NCBI RefSeq assembly: GCF_016031635.1
Contig: NZ_JACEGD010000045.1
Span: forward strand, 1-48,653
Length of the DNA: 48,653 nt
From: Bradyrhizobium diversitatis
GTDB taxonomy: Bacteria; Pseudomonadota; Alphaproteobacteria; Rhizobiales; Xanthobacteraceae
Direction of reading: 5' to 3'
Made by a program: the position numbers and the translations under genes. Each line of letters starts with the position of its first letter. Positions within the stretch are counted from its first letter, which is position 1. Under the pieces are notes generated by a model that saw only the letters and a program-made list of their open reading frames with translations, ran no database searches and was not told the DNA's origin. Below are positions 23,457-31,725 of this stretch, in pieces.

Positions 23457-24686
23457 ATGGATTACAACCAGTTCTTCAATTCCGCTCTCGACCGCCTCCA
23501 CACTGAGCGGCGCTATCGCGTGTTCGCCGACCTCGAACGCACGGCCGGCCGGTTTCCGCACGCGGTGTGGCACTCGTCCAAGGGCAAGCGCGACGTCGTG
23601 ATCTGGTGCTCCAACGACTATCTCGGCATGGGCCAGCACCCGAAGGTGGTCGGCGCCATGGTCGAGACCGCGACGCGCGTCGGCACCGGTGCCGGCGGCA
23701 CCCGCAACATTGCCGGCACGCACCATCCGCTGGTCCAACTCGAAGCCGAACTCGCCGACCTCCACGGCAAGGAAGCCGCGCTGCTGTTCACCTCGGGCTA
23801 TGTCTCGAACCAGACCGGCATCCCCACAATCGCAAAGCTCATTCCGAACTGCCTGATCCTGTCCGACGAGCTCAACCACAATTCGATGATCGAGGGCATC
23901 CGGCAGTCCGGCTGCGAGCGGGTCGTGTTCCGCCACAATGACGTTGCGCATCTCGAAGAGCTGTTGAAAGCGGCCGGCCCAAATCGGCCGAAGCTGATCG
24001 TCTGCGAGAGTCTCTATTCCATGGACGGCGATGTCGCGCCGCTCGCCAGGATCTGCGATCTCGCCGAGACGTATGGCGCGATGACCTATGTCGACGAGGT
24101 CCATGCCGTCGGCATGTACGGCCCGCGCGGCGGCGGCATCGCCGAGCGTGACGGCGTCATGCATCGCATCGACGTTCTCGAGGGCACGCTCGCCAAGGCG
24201 TTCGGCTGTCTCGGCGGCTATATCGCCGCCAATGGCCAGATCATCGACGCCGTGCGCTCCTACGCGCCGGGCTTCATCTTCACCACCGCGCTGCCGCCGG
24301 CGGTCTGCTCGGCCGCGACTGCCGCGATCCGGCACCTGAAGAGCTCGAACTGGGAGCGCGAGCGCCACCAGGACCGCGCCGCCCGCGTCAAGGCGATCCT
24401 CAATGCCGCCGGCCTACCCGTCATGTCGAGCGACACCCACATCGTGCCGCTGTTCGTCGGCGATCCCGAGAAGTGCAAGCAGGCCTCCGACCTCCTGCTC
24501 GAAGAGCACGGTATCTACATCCAGCCGATCAACTATCCGACCGTCGCCAAGGGCACCGAGCGCCTGCGCATCACGCCCTCGCCCTATCACGACGACGGCC
24601 TGATCGATCAGCTCGCCGAAGCGCTGCTCCAGGTGTGGGACCGCCTCGGCCTGCCGCTGCGCGAGAAGTCGCTGGCAGCGGAGTAG
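23457..24686 (+). CDS. hemA: 5-aminolevulinate synthase
   Basis: A 409-residue PLP enzyme that condenses glycine and succinyl-CoA to 5-aminolevulinate, the first step of heme synthesis by the C4 route. It starts MDYNQFFNSALDRLHTERRY, as in B. japonicum HemA. Key residues are in place: CSNDYLGMGQHPKV, TGAGGTRNIAGTHHPLV, DELNHNSMIEG, the catalytic region VDEVHAVGMYG, and the PLP lysine Lys247 in GTLAKAFG. ATG 23457 is used; the longer frame from 23415 gives a nonconserved extension. Low-oxygen activation is expected from the FixK box upstream. In nodules it would supply heme for oxidases. Confidence 0.97.
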   Translation: MDYNQFFNSALDRLHTERRYRVFADLERTAGRFPHAVWHSSKGKRDVVIWCSNDYLGMGQHPKVVGAMVETATRVGTGAGGTRNIAGTHHPLVQLEAELADLHGKEAALLFTSGYVSNQTGIPTIAKLIPNCLILSDELNHNSMIEGIRQSGCERVVFRHNDVAHLEELLKAAGPNRPKLIVCESLYSMDGDVAPLARICDLAETYGAMTYVDEVHAVGMYGPRGGGIAERDGVMHRIDVLEGTLAKAFGCLGGYIAANGQIIDAVRSYAPGFIFTTALPPAVCSAATAAIRHLKSSNWERERHQDRAARVKAILNAAGLPVMSSDTHIVPLFVGDPEKCKQASDLLLEEHGIYIQPINYPTVAKGTERLRITPSPYHDDGLIDQLAEALLQVWDRLGLPLREKSLAAE

Positions 24687-25044
24687 ACCCCCTGCCACCC
24701 TCCTCCGGATGGCGAGGCGGAGTGCATTTGAGATTTTGCAGAGGTCGTCATGCCCGGGCTTGTCCCGGGCATCCATGTTCTTTGTGCTGCATGGAAGGCG
24801 TGGATGGCCGGGACAAGGCCCGGCCATGACGCTGTGGAGACCGTCGGTGCTCCACAAGTCCGCATGTAGCGTTCCCCTGTCCTCCAGTAAGTAAGGGCCA
24901 CCTCCCGGCCGCACCTTAACGACAACCCCGGTTCCTCGCCCACCCCCGGCATTTCGCTGTCGCTTGCGACCGCTCAACGCGCTAGGTTTGCAGGGAAAAT
25001 GAGCATGGGCGCGGACAGCGCCCAGGGAGAGAAGCACGCTCACC
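24687..25044. other. Intergenic region before the hybrid kinase
   Basis: This 358-base gap holds the family B repeat (24746-24830) and otherwise no recognisable gene. The last 50 bases include GGGAGAGAAGC, a plausible ribosome binding site for the kinase at 25045. No clear terminator for hemA with a T tract was found. Confidence 0.4.
24746..24830. repeat. Dispersed palindromic repeat, family B (copy 2)
   Basis: cgtcatgcccgggcttgtcc at the left mirrors ggacaaggcccggccatgac at the right, with an inner pair (atccatg / tggatgg region). It is clearly the same family as the copy at 5561-5644, and lies about 60 bases after the hemA stop. Confidence 0.85.
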
Positions 25045-28000
25045 ATGCTGCACGACTGGGGCGTGATCGCCGCCGCGTTCGGTTATATCGGCTTCCTGTT
25101 CCTGGTGGCGAGCCATGGCGACCGCCGCTCGCCGGCCGGGCGCGGTCGCGCCTCCGGGCTGATCTATCCGCTGTCGCTGGCGATCTACTGCACCTCCTGG
25201 ACCTTCTTCGGCTCGGTCGGCTTCGCCACCCGCACCTCGACCGACTTCCTCGCGATCTATCTCGGCCCGATCCTGATGATCGGGTTAGGGGCCGGCGTGC
25301 TCCGCCGCGTGATCCAGCTCGCCAAAACCCACAACATCACCTCGATCGCCGACTTCATCGGGGCCCGCTACGGCAAGAGCCAGGCGGTGGCGGCGACCGT
25401 CGCGCTGATGGCGATCATCGGCTCGGTGCCCTACATCGCGCTCCAGCTCAAGGCGGTTGCCTCCTCGCTCGAGACGATCCTGAGCGAGGACCAGGCCTTC
25501 TCCCACATCCCGATCGTCGGCGACGTGGCGCTGATGGTGACGCTGTCGATGGCCGCCTTCGCGGTGCTGTTCGGCACGCGGCAGACCGATGCCACCGAGC
25601 ACCAGCACGGCCTGATGCTGGCGGTCGCGACCGAATCCATCATCAAGCTGATCGCCTTCCTCGCCGCCGGCATCTTCGTCACCTTCTGGATGTTCTCGCC
25701 GCATGAGCTGATCGAGCGCGCGATGAAGACGCCGGAAGCGGTGCGCGCGATCAACTATTCGCCGTCGATCGGCAACTTCCTGACCATGACGCTGCTGTCG
25801 CTGTGCGCGATCATGCTGCTGCCGCGCCAGTTCCACGTCAGCGTGGTGGAGAATTCCTCCGATGCCGAGGTCGGCCGCGCGCGATGGCTGTTCCCGCTCT
25901 ACCTCGTCGCCATCAATCTGTTCGTGATCCCGATCGCGATCGCCGGCCTCGTGACCTTCCCGTTCGGCGCGGCCGAACCCGACATGTACGTGCTGGCGCT
26001 GCCGATGGAAGGCGGCGCCGATCTGCTCAGCGTCGTCATCTTCGTCGGCGGGCTGTCGGCGGCGACCGCGATGGTGATCGTCGAATGCGTCGCGCTCTCC
26101 ATCATGGTCTCGAACGACCTCGTGGTGCCGCTGGTGCTGAAACGCCGGCCGGAGGGGCGCGCCGGCGGCGCCGATTTCAGCAACTTCCTGCTGCGCTCGC
26201 GCCGGCTCGCGATCTTCGCCATCATGGTGATGGCCTATTTCTACTATCGCGCGCTCGGCAATACCCAGCTCGCGGCCATCGGTCTGCTCTCCTTTGCCGC
26301 CATCGCCCAGCTTGCACCGAGCTTCTTCGGCGGGCTGCTCTGGCGGCGCGCGACCGCGCGCGGCGCCATCGGCGGCATGCTTGTGGGCTTCGTGGTGTGG
26401 CTCTACACGCTGTTCATTCCGAGCTTCATGGATTCCTCGACATCAGGCATCATGCTGCTCCAGCACGGCCCGTTCGGCATCGAGGCGCTGCGGCCTCAGG
26501 CGCTGTTCGGCGCCGACCTGCCGCCGCTGATGCACGGCGTCATCTGGTCGCTGTCGCTCAACATCCTGACCTATGTGCTGCTGTCGCTGGCGCGCCAGCC
26601 GTCGTCCATCGAGCTGTTGCAGGCCGATCTGTTCGTGCCCAATACGCTCGCACCGATCTCCCCGAGCTTCCGCCGCTGGCGCACCAGCATCACCGTGCAG
26701 GACATCCAGACCACGGTGGCGCAATATCTCGGACCCGACCGTGCGCGGCATTCCTTCGAGGCATTCTCGGCGCGGCGAAACGTGCGGCTGGAGCCCGGAG
26801 CACCCGCCGATTTCGAGCTGCTGCAGCACGCCGAGCACCTGATCGCGTCCTCGATCGGCGCGGCCTCCTCCCGCCTCGTGATGTCGCTGCTGCTGCGCAA
26901 GCGGACGGTCTCGGCCAAGGCCGCGCTGAAGCTGCTCGACGACTCGCACGCGGCGCTGCATTTCAACCGCGAGATCCTCCAGACCGCGCTCAACCACGTG
27001 CGCCAGGGCATCGCCGTGTTCGATGCCGATCTGCAACTGATCTGCTCCAACCGGCAGTTCGGCGATCTCCTCAACGTTCCCCCGCATCTGATCCAGTTCG
27101 GCACGCCCCTGCGCGAAATCCTGGAATTCATCGGCGTGGGCGATCCGGAGCATCCGCAGGAGAGCGAGGCCCTGCTGGAGCGGCGCCTCGCCGCCTACAC
27201 CACCGACAGCGAGCCTTATCTCGAACGCCTGCCGGAACGCCACATGGTGATCGAAGTGCTCACCAACCATATGCCCGGCGGCGGCTTCGTCATCACTTTC
27301 ACCGACGTCACGCCCACTTTCGAAGCCGCGGAAGCCCTGGAGCGCGCCAATGCGACGCTGGAAAAGCGCGTGCGCGACCGCACCGAGGAGCTGACGCGGC
27401 TGAACTCCGAGCTGGCACTGGCCAAGAGCGCGGCGGAAGACGCCAGCATCTCCAAGACGCGCTTCCTCGCCGCCGCCAGCCACGACATCCTCCAGCCGCT
27501 GAACGCGGCACGGCTCTATGTCACGAGCCTGGTCGAGCGTCAGCACGAAGGCGAGGAGACGCGGCTGGTGGAGAACATCGACGAATCGCTGCAGGCCATC
27601 GAGGAGATCCTCGGCGCGCTGCTCGACATCTCCAGGCTCGATGCCGGCGCGATGACGACCTCGATCTCGAGCTTCAAGATGGCCGATCTGATGCGCTCGC
27701 TGGAGATCGAGTTCGCGCCGATCGCGCGTGCCAAGGGCCTGGAGCTCAGCTTCGTGCCCTGCTCGCTGCCGGTCGAGTCGGACCGGCTCCTGCTGCGGCG
27801 CCTGCTCCAGAACCTGATCTCGAACGCGATCAAGTACACCCCGCGCGGCCGCGTGCTGGTCGGCTGCCGCCGCCGTGGCGCCTCGCTCAAGATCTGCGTC
27901 TACGACACCGGCGTCGGCATCCCCCCGGTCAAGCGCGGCGAGATCTTCAAGGAATTCCATCGCCTGGAGCAGGGGGCGCGGATCGCGCGCGGCCTGGGGC

Positions 28001-28554
28001 TGGGGTTATCGATCGTCGAGCGGCTGGCACGCGTGCTCAAGCACGGCATCGCCATCGACGCCAATGCCAGCGGCGGCTCGGTGTTCTCCGTGACGGTGCC
28101 GACGGCCAAGGCAATTACCCATACCGCGGCCGTGACCAGCGCGACGCCGCTGGCGCGCACGCCGATCTCGGGCGCACTGATCGTCTGCATCGAGAACGAT
28201 GCGGCCATCCTCGACGGCATGCGCACGCTCCTGAAGGCCTGGGACGCCGAGGTGATCGCGGTCGCCGACCCCGAAGGCGCGATCGCCGCAATCGAAACAG
28301 CCGGACGGCGCGTCACCGGCCTGCTCGTCGACTATCACCTCGATCGCGGCAACGGCATTGCCGCCATCCGCGAGATCCGCCGCCGCTTCGGCGACGCCAT
28401 ACCCGCGATCCTGATCACCGCCGATCGCAGCCCCGCCGTGCAGGTCGCCGCGCGGGACGAGAAGATCGCGGTGCTCAACAAGCCCGTGAAGCCGGCTTCG
28501 CTCCGTGCCCTGCTGGGTCAGTGGCGCACGCAGCAGATGGTGGCGGCGGAGTGA
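25045..28554 (+). CDS. crbS: CrbS/MxtR-like hybrid sensor kinase with sodium-solute-symporter domain
   Basis: A 1169-residue membrane protein. The N-terminal about 530 residues are a sodium:solute symporter fold of about 13 helices (starting WGVIAAAFGYIGFLFLVASH, with TSIADFIGARYGKS and GLLSFAAIAQLAPSFFGGLLW). Next come a linker, a PAS domain (about 650-760, ILQTALNHVRQGIAVFDADL), a coiled coil, the kinase H-box LAAASHDILQPLNAARLY with His813, a HATPase domain (NLISNAIKYTPRG, DTGVGIP, GLGLGLSI) and a C-terminal receiver with Asp1096 in LLVDYHLD. This architecture is that of CrbS/MxtR, which with the LuxR-type CrbR/ErdR controls acetate uptake and activation. The probable partner is the regulator at 34572-35252. 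Gene symbol is by architecture, not search. Confidence 0.85.
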   Translation: MLHDWGVIAAAFGYIGFLFLVASHGDRRSPAGRGRASGLIYPLSLAIYCTSWTFFGSVGFATRTSTDFLAIYLGPILMIGLGAGVLRRVIQLAKTHNITSIADFIGARYGKSQAVAATVALMAIIGSVPYIALQLKAVASSLETILSEDQAFSHIPIVGDVALMVTLSMAAFAVLFGTRQTDATEHQHGLMLAVATESIIKLIAFLAAGIFVTFWMFSPHELIERAMKTPEAVRAINYSPSIGNFLTMTLLSLCAIMLLPRQFHVSVVENSSDAEVGRARWLFPLYLVAINLFVIPIAIAGLVTFPFGAAEPDMYVLALPMEGGADLLSVVIFVGGLSAATAMVIVECVALSIMVSNDLVVPLVLKRRPEGRAGGADFSNFLLRSRRLAIFAIMVMAYFYYRALGNTQLAAIGLLSFAAIAQLAPSFFGGLLWRRATARGAIGGMLVGFVVWLYTLFIPSFMDSSTSGIMLLQHGPFGIEALRPQALFGADLPPLMHGVIWSLSLNILTYVLLSLARQPSSIELLQADLFVPNTLAPISPSFRRWRTSITVQDIQTTVAQYLGPDRARHSFEAFSARRNVRLEPGAPADFELLQHAEHLIASSIGAASSRLVMSLLLRKRTVSAKAALKLLDDSHAALHFNREILQTALNHVRQGIAVFDADLQLICSNRQFGDLLNVPPHLIQFGTPLREILEFIGVGDPEHPQESEALLERRLAAYTTDSEPYLERLPERHMVIEVLTNHMPGGGFVITFTDVTPTFEAAEALERANATLEKRVRDRTEELTRLNSELALAKSAAEDASISKTRFLAAASHDILQPLNAARLYVTSLVERQHEGEETRLVENIDESLQAIEEILGALLDISRLDAGAMTTSISSFKMADLMRSLEIEFAPIARAKGLELSFVPCSLPVESDRLLLRRLLQNLISNAIKYTPRGRVLVGCRRRGASLKICVYDTGVGIPPVKRGEIFKEFHRLEQGARIARGLGLGLSIVERLARVLKHGIAIDANASGGSVFSVTVPTAKAITHTAAVTSATPLARTPISGALIVCIENDAAILDGMRTLLKAWDAEVIAVADPEGAIAAIETAGRRVTGLLVDYHLDRGNGIAAIREIRRRFGDAIPAILITADRSPAVQVAARDEKIAVLNKPVKPASLRALLGQWRTQQMVAAE

Positions 28555-28564
28555 GGCGCAGGGG

Positions 28565-29389
28565 TCAGTAGTCGGTCGATACGCTGAGCGTTCGCCACCT
28601 CTCCAGCTCTTCGAGGCGGAGCCTATCGATCGCAGCGATGGCGTCGACGGCATCGCTTCCGAGCGCAATGCGCAGAGGCGGGCGCTCCATATCGGCAAGC
28701 TTCAGCACCACGGCCGCGGCTTTGGCTGGATCGCCGGGCTGCCGGCCGTCGTAATCGCGTTGCATCCTGACGGCAGCGCCGACGACCGCATCGTATTCCG
28801 GGCGTCCTTCGCCGGTCCCATGTGCGGCTTGCGCAAAGCCGGTGCGAAAGCCGCCGGGCTCGACGATCGTGACGTTCACGCCGATCAACGCCATCTCCCG
28901 CGCCAGCGATTCCGAAAAGCCCTCGATCCCCCATTTCGCGGCCGAATAGCCCGCGCGGGCCGGAGCACCAATGCGCCCACCGACGGATGAGACTTGCACG
29001 ATGTGGCCGCGGTGCTGCCGACGCAGCACGGGAATCGCCGCCTTGGTGACGATGATGGTGCCGATCAGGTTGACCTCGATCTGATGGCGGAACGTCTCCA
29101 GGCTGGTGTCCTCGACCGATCCGAGATCGCCGTAACCTGCGTTGTTCACGACCACATCGACGCCGCCAAATGTCTGTACCGCCAAGCCGACCGCTGCTTG
29201 CGCTGCCGCCTCGTCGGTCACGTCGAGGGTTGCAAGCCGAAGCCTTTCACCGAAGCGCTCAAGCAACGGTTCGAGTGGCTCTGGATCCCGGGCCGACGCA
29301 AGCACGCGATCTCCCGTCGTGAGCGCGGCTTCCACGATGGCCCGGCCAAGCCCGCGCGAGCTCCCGCTGATGAACCAAGTCTTGGACAT
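28565..29389 (-). CDS. Short-chain dehydrogenase/reductase
   Basis: A 274-residue classical SDR. The NAD(P)-binding motif is TWFISGSSRGLGRAI (about 4-18), with the Arg of SARDPE suggesting NADP preference. NNAGYG is at about 86-91, the catalytic Ser is in QVSSVGGRIG, and the Tyr-Lys pair is in YSAAKWGIEG. The substrate is unknown. It is the last gene of a minus-strand cluster (ohr, hydrolase, cytochrome P460, SDR) and begins 18 bases after the P460 stop, so it is very likely co-transcribed. It converges on the hybrid kinase gene with only 10 bases between stops. Confidence 0.92.
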   Translation of the reverse strand: MSKTWFISGSSRGLGRAIVEAALTTGDRVLASARDPEPLEPLLERFGERLRLATLDVTDEAAAQAAVGLAVQTFGGVDVVVNNAGYGDLGSVEDTSLETFRHQIEVNLIGTIIVTKAAIPVLRRQHRGHIVQVSSVGGRIGAPARAGYSAAKWGIEGFSESLAREMALIGVNVTIVEPGGFRTGFAQAAHGTGEGRPEYDAVVGAAVRMQRDYDGRQPGDPAKAAAVVLKLADMERPPLRIALGSDAVDAIAAIDRLRLEELERWRTLSVSTDY

Positions 29390-29407
29390 GACGGTCTCCG
29401 GATGACC

Positions 29408-29971
29408 TCAGGGCGCCAGGCGCGTGAAGACGTAATCGCGGCTCCTGGCGCGGGCCTCGTGGCAGGCGAAGCAGGTGCGATGCTGGGCCTCGTCCACCGG
29501 CCTGCCGTTGATGAAGCGGCCGAAACCCCAGCCGCCGGTGGCAGCGTATTTCTTGGAATCCTTGACCATCACCTGGACCGTGGTGGCGGCGCCGGGAATG
29601 GTTGCGGACGCGAACTCCGGCGATTGCTTCCGCTTCCAGGCGCGCTTGACCAGAATGGTGCCGTCCGGGAACGGGAGTGTCCCGGCTTGATAGGCGTCGA
29701 TTGCGGTCTGGTTGCCGACCACAGCGCGAAGCTCGTCGAGTGGCGCCGCCTCCTCGGCCGGCGCGACCAGCTCCCACTGCTTGTAGCCTTGCGGAATCGT
29801 GACGCCGAAGATCGGCGAAGCATCCGCCGCGCTGCGTTCTGCCGGCCCCTCTGCGGAGGCGATCGTGACGAGATACGGCACGCAGGTCAGGAGCACGACA
29901 AGCAGGACCACCGTCAGCACGATCATCGTGGCGTAGAAGGACTTCTTCTTTTCAGGTTCGGTTGGCGGCAT
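29408..29971 (-). CDS. Cytochrome P460-family protein, membrane anchored
   Basis: A 187-residue protein with an N-terminal helix (about 14-42, FYATMIVLTVVLLVVLLTCVPYLVTIA) and a periplasmic P460 domain. The heme site CFACH is at 167-171, and upstream motifs include IFGVTIPQGYKQWELV and KKYAATGGWGFGRFINGRPVDEAQHRTC, typical of the family. Characterised P460s oxidise hydroxylamine or act on NO; many rhizobial ones have no known role. ATG 29971 (preceded by GAAGAACG) is preferred over the upstream TTG at 29983. It lies between the hydrolase and SDR genes, pointing to an oxidative detoxification role, but this is inference. Confidence 0.85.
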   Translation of the reverse strand: MPPTEPEKKKSFYATMIVLTVVLLVVLLTCVPYLVTIASAEGPAERSAADASPIFGVTIPQGYKQWELVAPAEEAAPLDELRAVVGNQTAIDAYQAGTLPFPDGTILVKRAWKRKQSPEFASATIPGAATTVQVMVKDSKKYAATGGWGFGRFINGRPVDEAQHRTCFACHEARARSRDYVFTRLAP

Positions 29972-30043
29972 GACGTTCTTCAAGCTGGGATCAACGGGGC
30001 GATCCTCGATCCAGCCGGGCTGGACCGAGGTGCTGACAGATGC

Positions 30044-31072
30044 TCAGGCGCCATCGGCGTCGATGACGGCCTTGGCAAAGGCTTGCGGTGCTTCCTGCGG
30101 CAGATTATGGCCAATGCCGCCGGTGATCAGGCGAAACTCGTAACGGCCCGAGAATTTGCTGGCATAGGCGCTCGGATCGGGATGCGGCGCGCCGTTGGCG
30201 TCGCCTTCCATCGTGATCGTCGGCACATCGATCTGAGGGGCTGCGGCCAGCTTCTTTTCGAGATGCTCGTATTTCGCTTCGCCCTCGGCGAGTCCGAGCC
30301 GCCAGCGGTAATTGTGGATCGTGATCGCGACGTGATCCTTGTTGTCGAGGGCCGCCGCGCTGCGATTGAAGGTGGCGTCGTCGAACTTCCACTGCGGCGA
30401 GGCGAGCTTCCAGATCAGCTTGGCGAAATCGTGCGTGTACTTCTCGTATCCGGCGCGGCCGCGTTCGGTCGCGAAGTAGAACTGGTACCACCATTGCAGC
30501 TCCGCCTGCGGCGGCAACGGCGCGTTGCCGGCAGCCTGGCTGGAGATCAGATAGCCGCTGACCGACACCAGCGCGCGGCAGCGGTCCGGCCACAGCGCGG
30601 CGATGATGTCGGCGGTCCGCGCACCCCAGTCGAAGCCGGCGACGACGGCCTTCTTGATGTCGAGCTTGTCCATCAGAGCGATGATGTCGGCGGCCATTGC
30701 CGCAGGCTCGCCGTTGCGCGGCGTCTCACTGGAGAGGAAATGCGTCGTGCCGTAGCCGCGCAGATAGGGAATGATCACGCGATAGCCGGCCTTCGCCAGG
30801 ATCGGCGCGACATCGACGAAGGCGTGAATGTCGTAGGGCCAGCCGTGCAGCAGGATCGCGACGGGACCGTTCGAGGGCCCCACCTCCGCATAACCGACGT
30901 TGAGAACGCCGGCGTCGATCTGCTTGATCGCCCCGAAGGACGCATTCGACGCGGAGGATCGTAGCGGTTCCGTCTCGGCGCGTGCGAGATCGATCACGCC
31001 GAGGCCGACGGCGACGGCTCCTGTGGCGATGCCGAGAAACTGGCGGCGGTGCTCATCGATGATCTGCTTCAT
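30044..31072 (-). CDS. Exported alpha/beta hydrolase, epoxide-hydrolase-like
   Basis: A 342-residue protein with a Tat-type signal (RRQFLGIATGAVAVGLGVIDLARA). The hydrolase core has the oxyanion motif LHGWPYD, RGYGTTHF, and the nucleophile motif AGFDWGART with an Asp in place of the usual Ser. That Asp, and the late GGIGHNLPQEAPQAF with the catalytic His, are features of epoxide hydrolases and haloacid-type dehalogenases. The substrate is unknown. It would act in the periplasm after folding in the cytoplasm. It starts 35 bases after the ohr stop and probably shares its transcript. Confidence 0.88.
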   Translation of the reverse strand: MKQIIDEHRRQFLGIATGAVAVGLGVIDLARAETEPLRSSASNASFGAIKQIDAGVLNVGYAEVGPSNGPVAILLHGWPYDIHAFVDVAPILAKAGYRVIIPYLRGYGTTHFLSSETPRNGEPAAMAADIIALMDKLDIKKAVVAGFDWGARTADIIAALWPDRCRALVSVSGYLISSQAAGNAPLPPQAELQWWYQFYFATERGRAGYEKYTHDFAKLIWKLASPQWKFDDATFNRSAAALDNKDHVAITIHNYRWRLGLAEGEAKYEHLEKKLAAAPQIDVPTITMEGDANGAPHPDPSAYASKFSGRYEFRLITGGIGHNLPQEAPQAFAKAVIDADGA

Positions 31073-31107
31073 GGCGTTGCGACCTCCTGGTGGTTGATGA
31101 TGCTGCG

Positions 31108-31527
31108 TCAGACCAGCGCGACCGTGACGTCGATGTTGCCGCGGACGGCCTTGGAGTAGGGGCAGGTTTGATGCGCTTCAGCGACGATGCCCTGTGCGGT
31201 CTCGCGATCGAGACCCGGCAGGCTGACATTGAGGCGCGCCCGGAGGGCATAAGTGCCATCATCGAGAAGAAGATCGATTTCCGCATCGATCGCACTTTTC
31301 CTGGGAAGCACGATTTTCCGCTTGCGGGCTGCCATTTCCATCGCGCCTTGGAAGCAGGCCGACCAGCCGGCTGCGAACAATTGCTCGGGATTGGTGCCGA
31401 TGCCTGCGCCACCCGGCGGCGAGAGCTTGACGTCGAGGCGGCCGTCGGAACTGCGCGATATGCCGTCGTGTCGGCCGCCACTGGTGTGGGTCTTGGCCGT
31501 GTAGAGTGCTTTTGCCGCTTGCGTCAT
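31108..31527 (-). CDS. ohr: Organic hydroperoxide resistance protein (Ohr)
   Basis: A 139-residue OsmC/Ohr-family peroxidase that reduces organic hydroperoxides with two redox-active cysteines. Both are present: the first in FAAGWSACFQGAM (about 49-61) and the second in QTCPYSKAVRGN near the C terminus. The start MTQAAKALYTAKTHTSGGRHDG is typical. ATG 31527 has AAGGAG before it; the upstream ATG at 31614 overlaps the divergent regulator's promoter and is rejected. It is the first gene of the minus-strand cluster. In other bacteria ohr is controlled by MarR-type OhrR; here the divergent gene is a quite different regulator. Confidence 0.93.
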   Translation of the reverse strand: MTQAAKALYTAKTHTSGGRHDGISRSSDGRLDVKLSPPGGAGIGTNPEQLFAAGWSACFQGAMEMAARKRKIVLPRKSAIDAEIDLLLDDGTYALRARLNVSLPGLDRETAQGIVAEAHQTCPYSKAVRGNIDVTVALV

Positions 31528-31589
31528 GAATGTCTCCTTGCCGTCGCGCAACTGACTAGCAGCGGTGACCGCAGGACGCCCGTTTGGAC

Positions 31590-31629
31590 TTGTGAGAAAT
31601 TGTGAGGTCGCCATGTGCGCGCCTCACAA
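31590..31629. promoter_or_regulatory. Operator candidate: three TTGTGAG boxes in the ohr-regulator divergent region
   Basis: TTGTGAG occurs at 31590-31596 and TTGTGAGG at 31600-31607, 10 bases (one turn) apart. The reverse complement CCTCACAA is at 31622-31629, forming an 8-bp perfect inverted repeat with a 14-base spacer. The set lies between the ohr start (31527) and the regulator start (31726). It is the natural binding-site candidate for the regulator, serving both promoters. Confidence 0.65.
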
Positions 31630-31725
31630 GGCTTGCATGCGTGGTCTGGTGTCGATGCAGCGGCCCACTTGCCGGATCGCCATCATCTGGCTATCCGGTC
31701 CGTTCGAGAGGACCAGGATTTCGTC

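Noticed and set aside
25803..28571. 922-codon second frame inside the hybrid kinase gene
   Set aside because: Arg/Ala/Pro-rich low-information translation in a +1 frame of a gene with clear kinase motifs.
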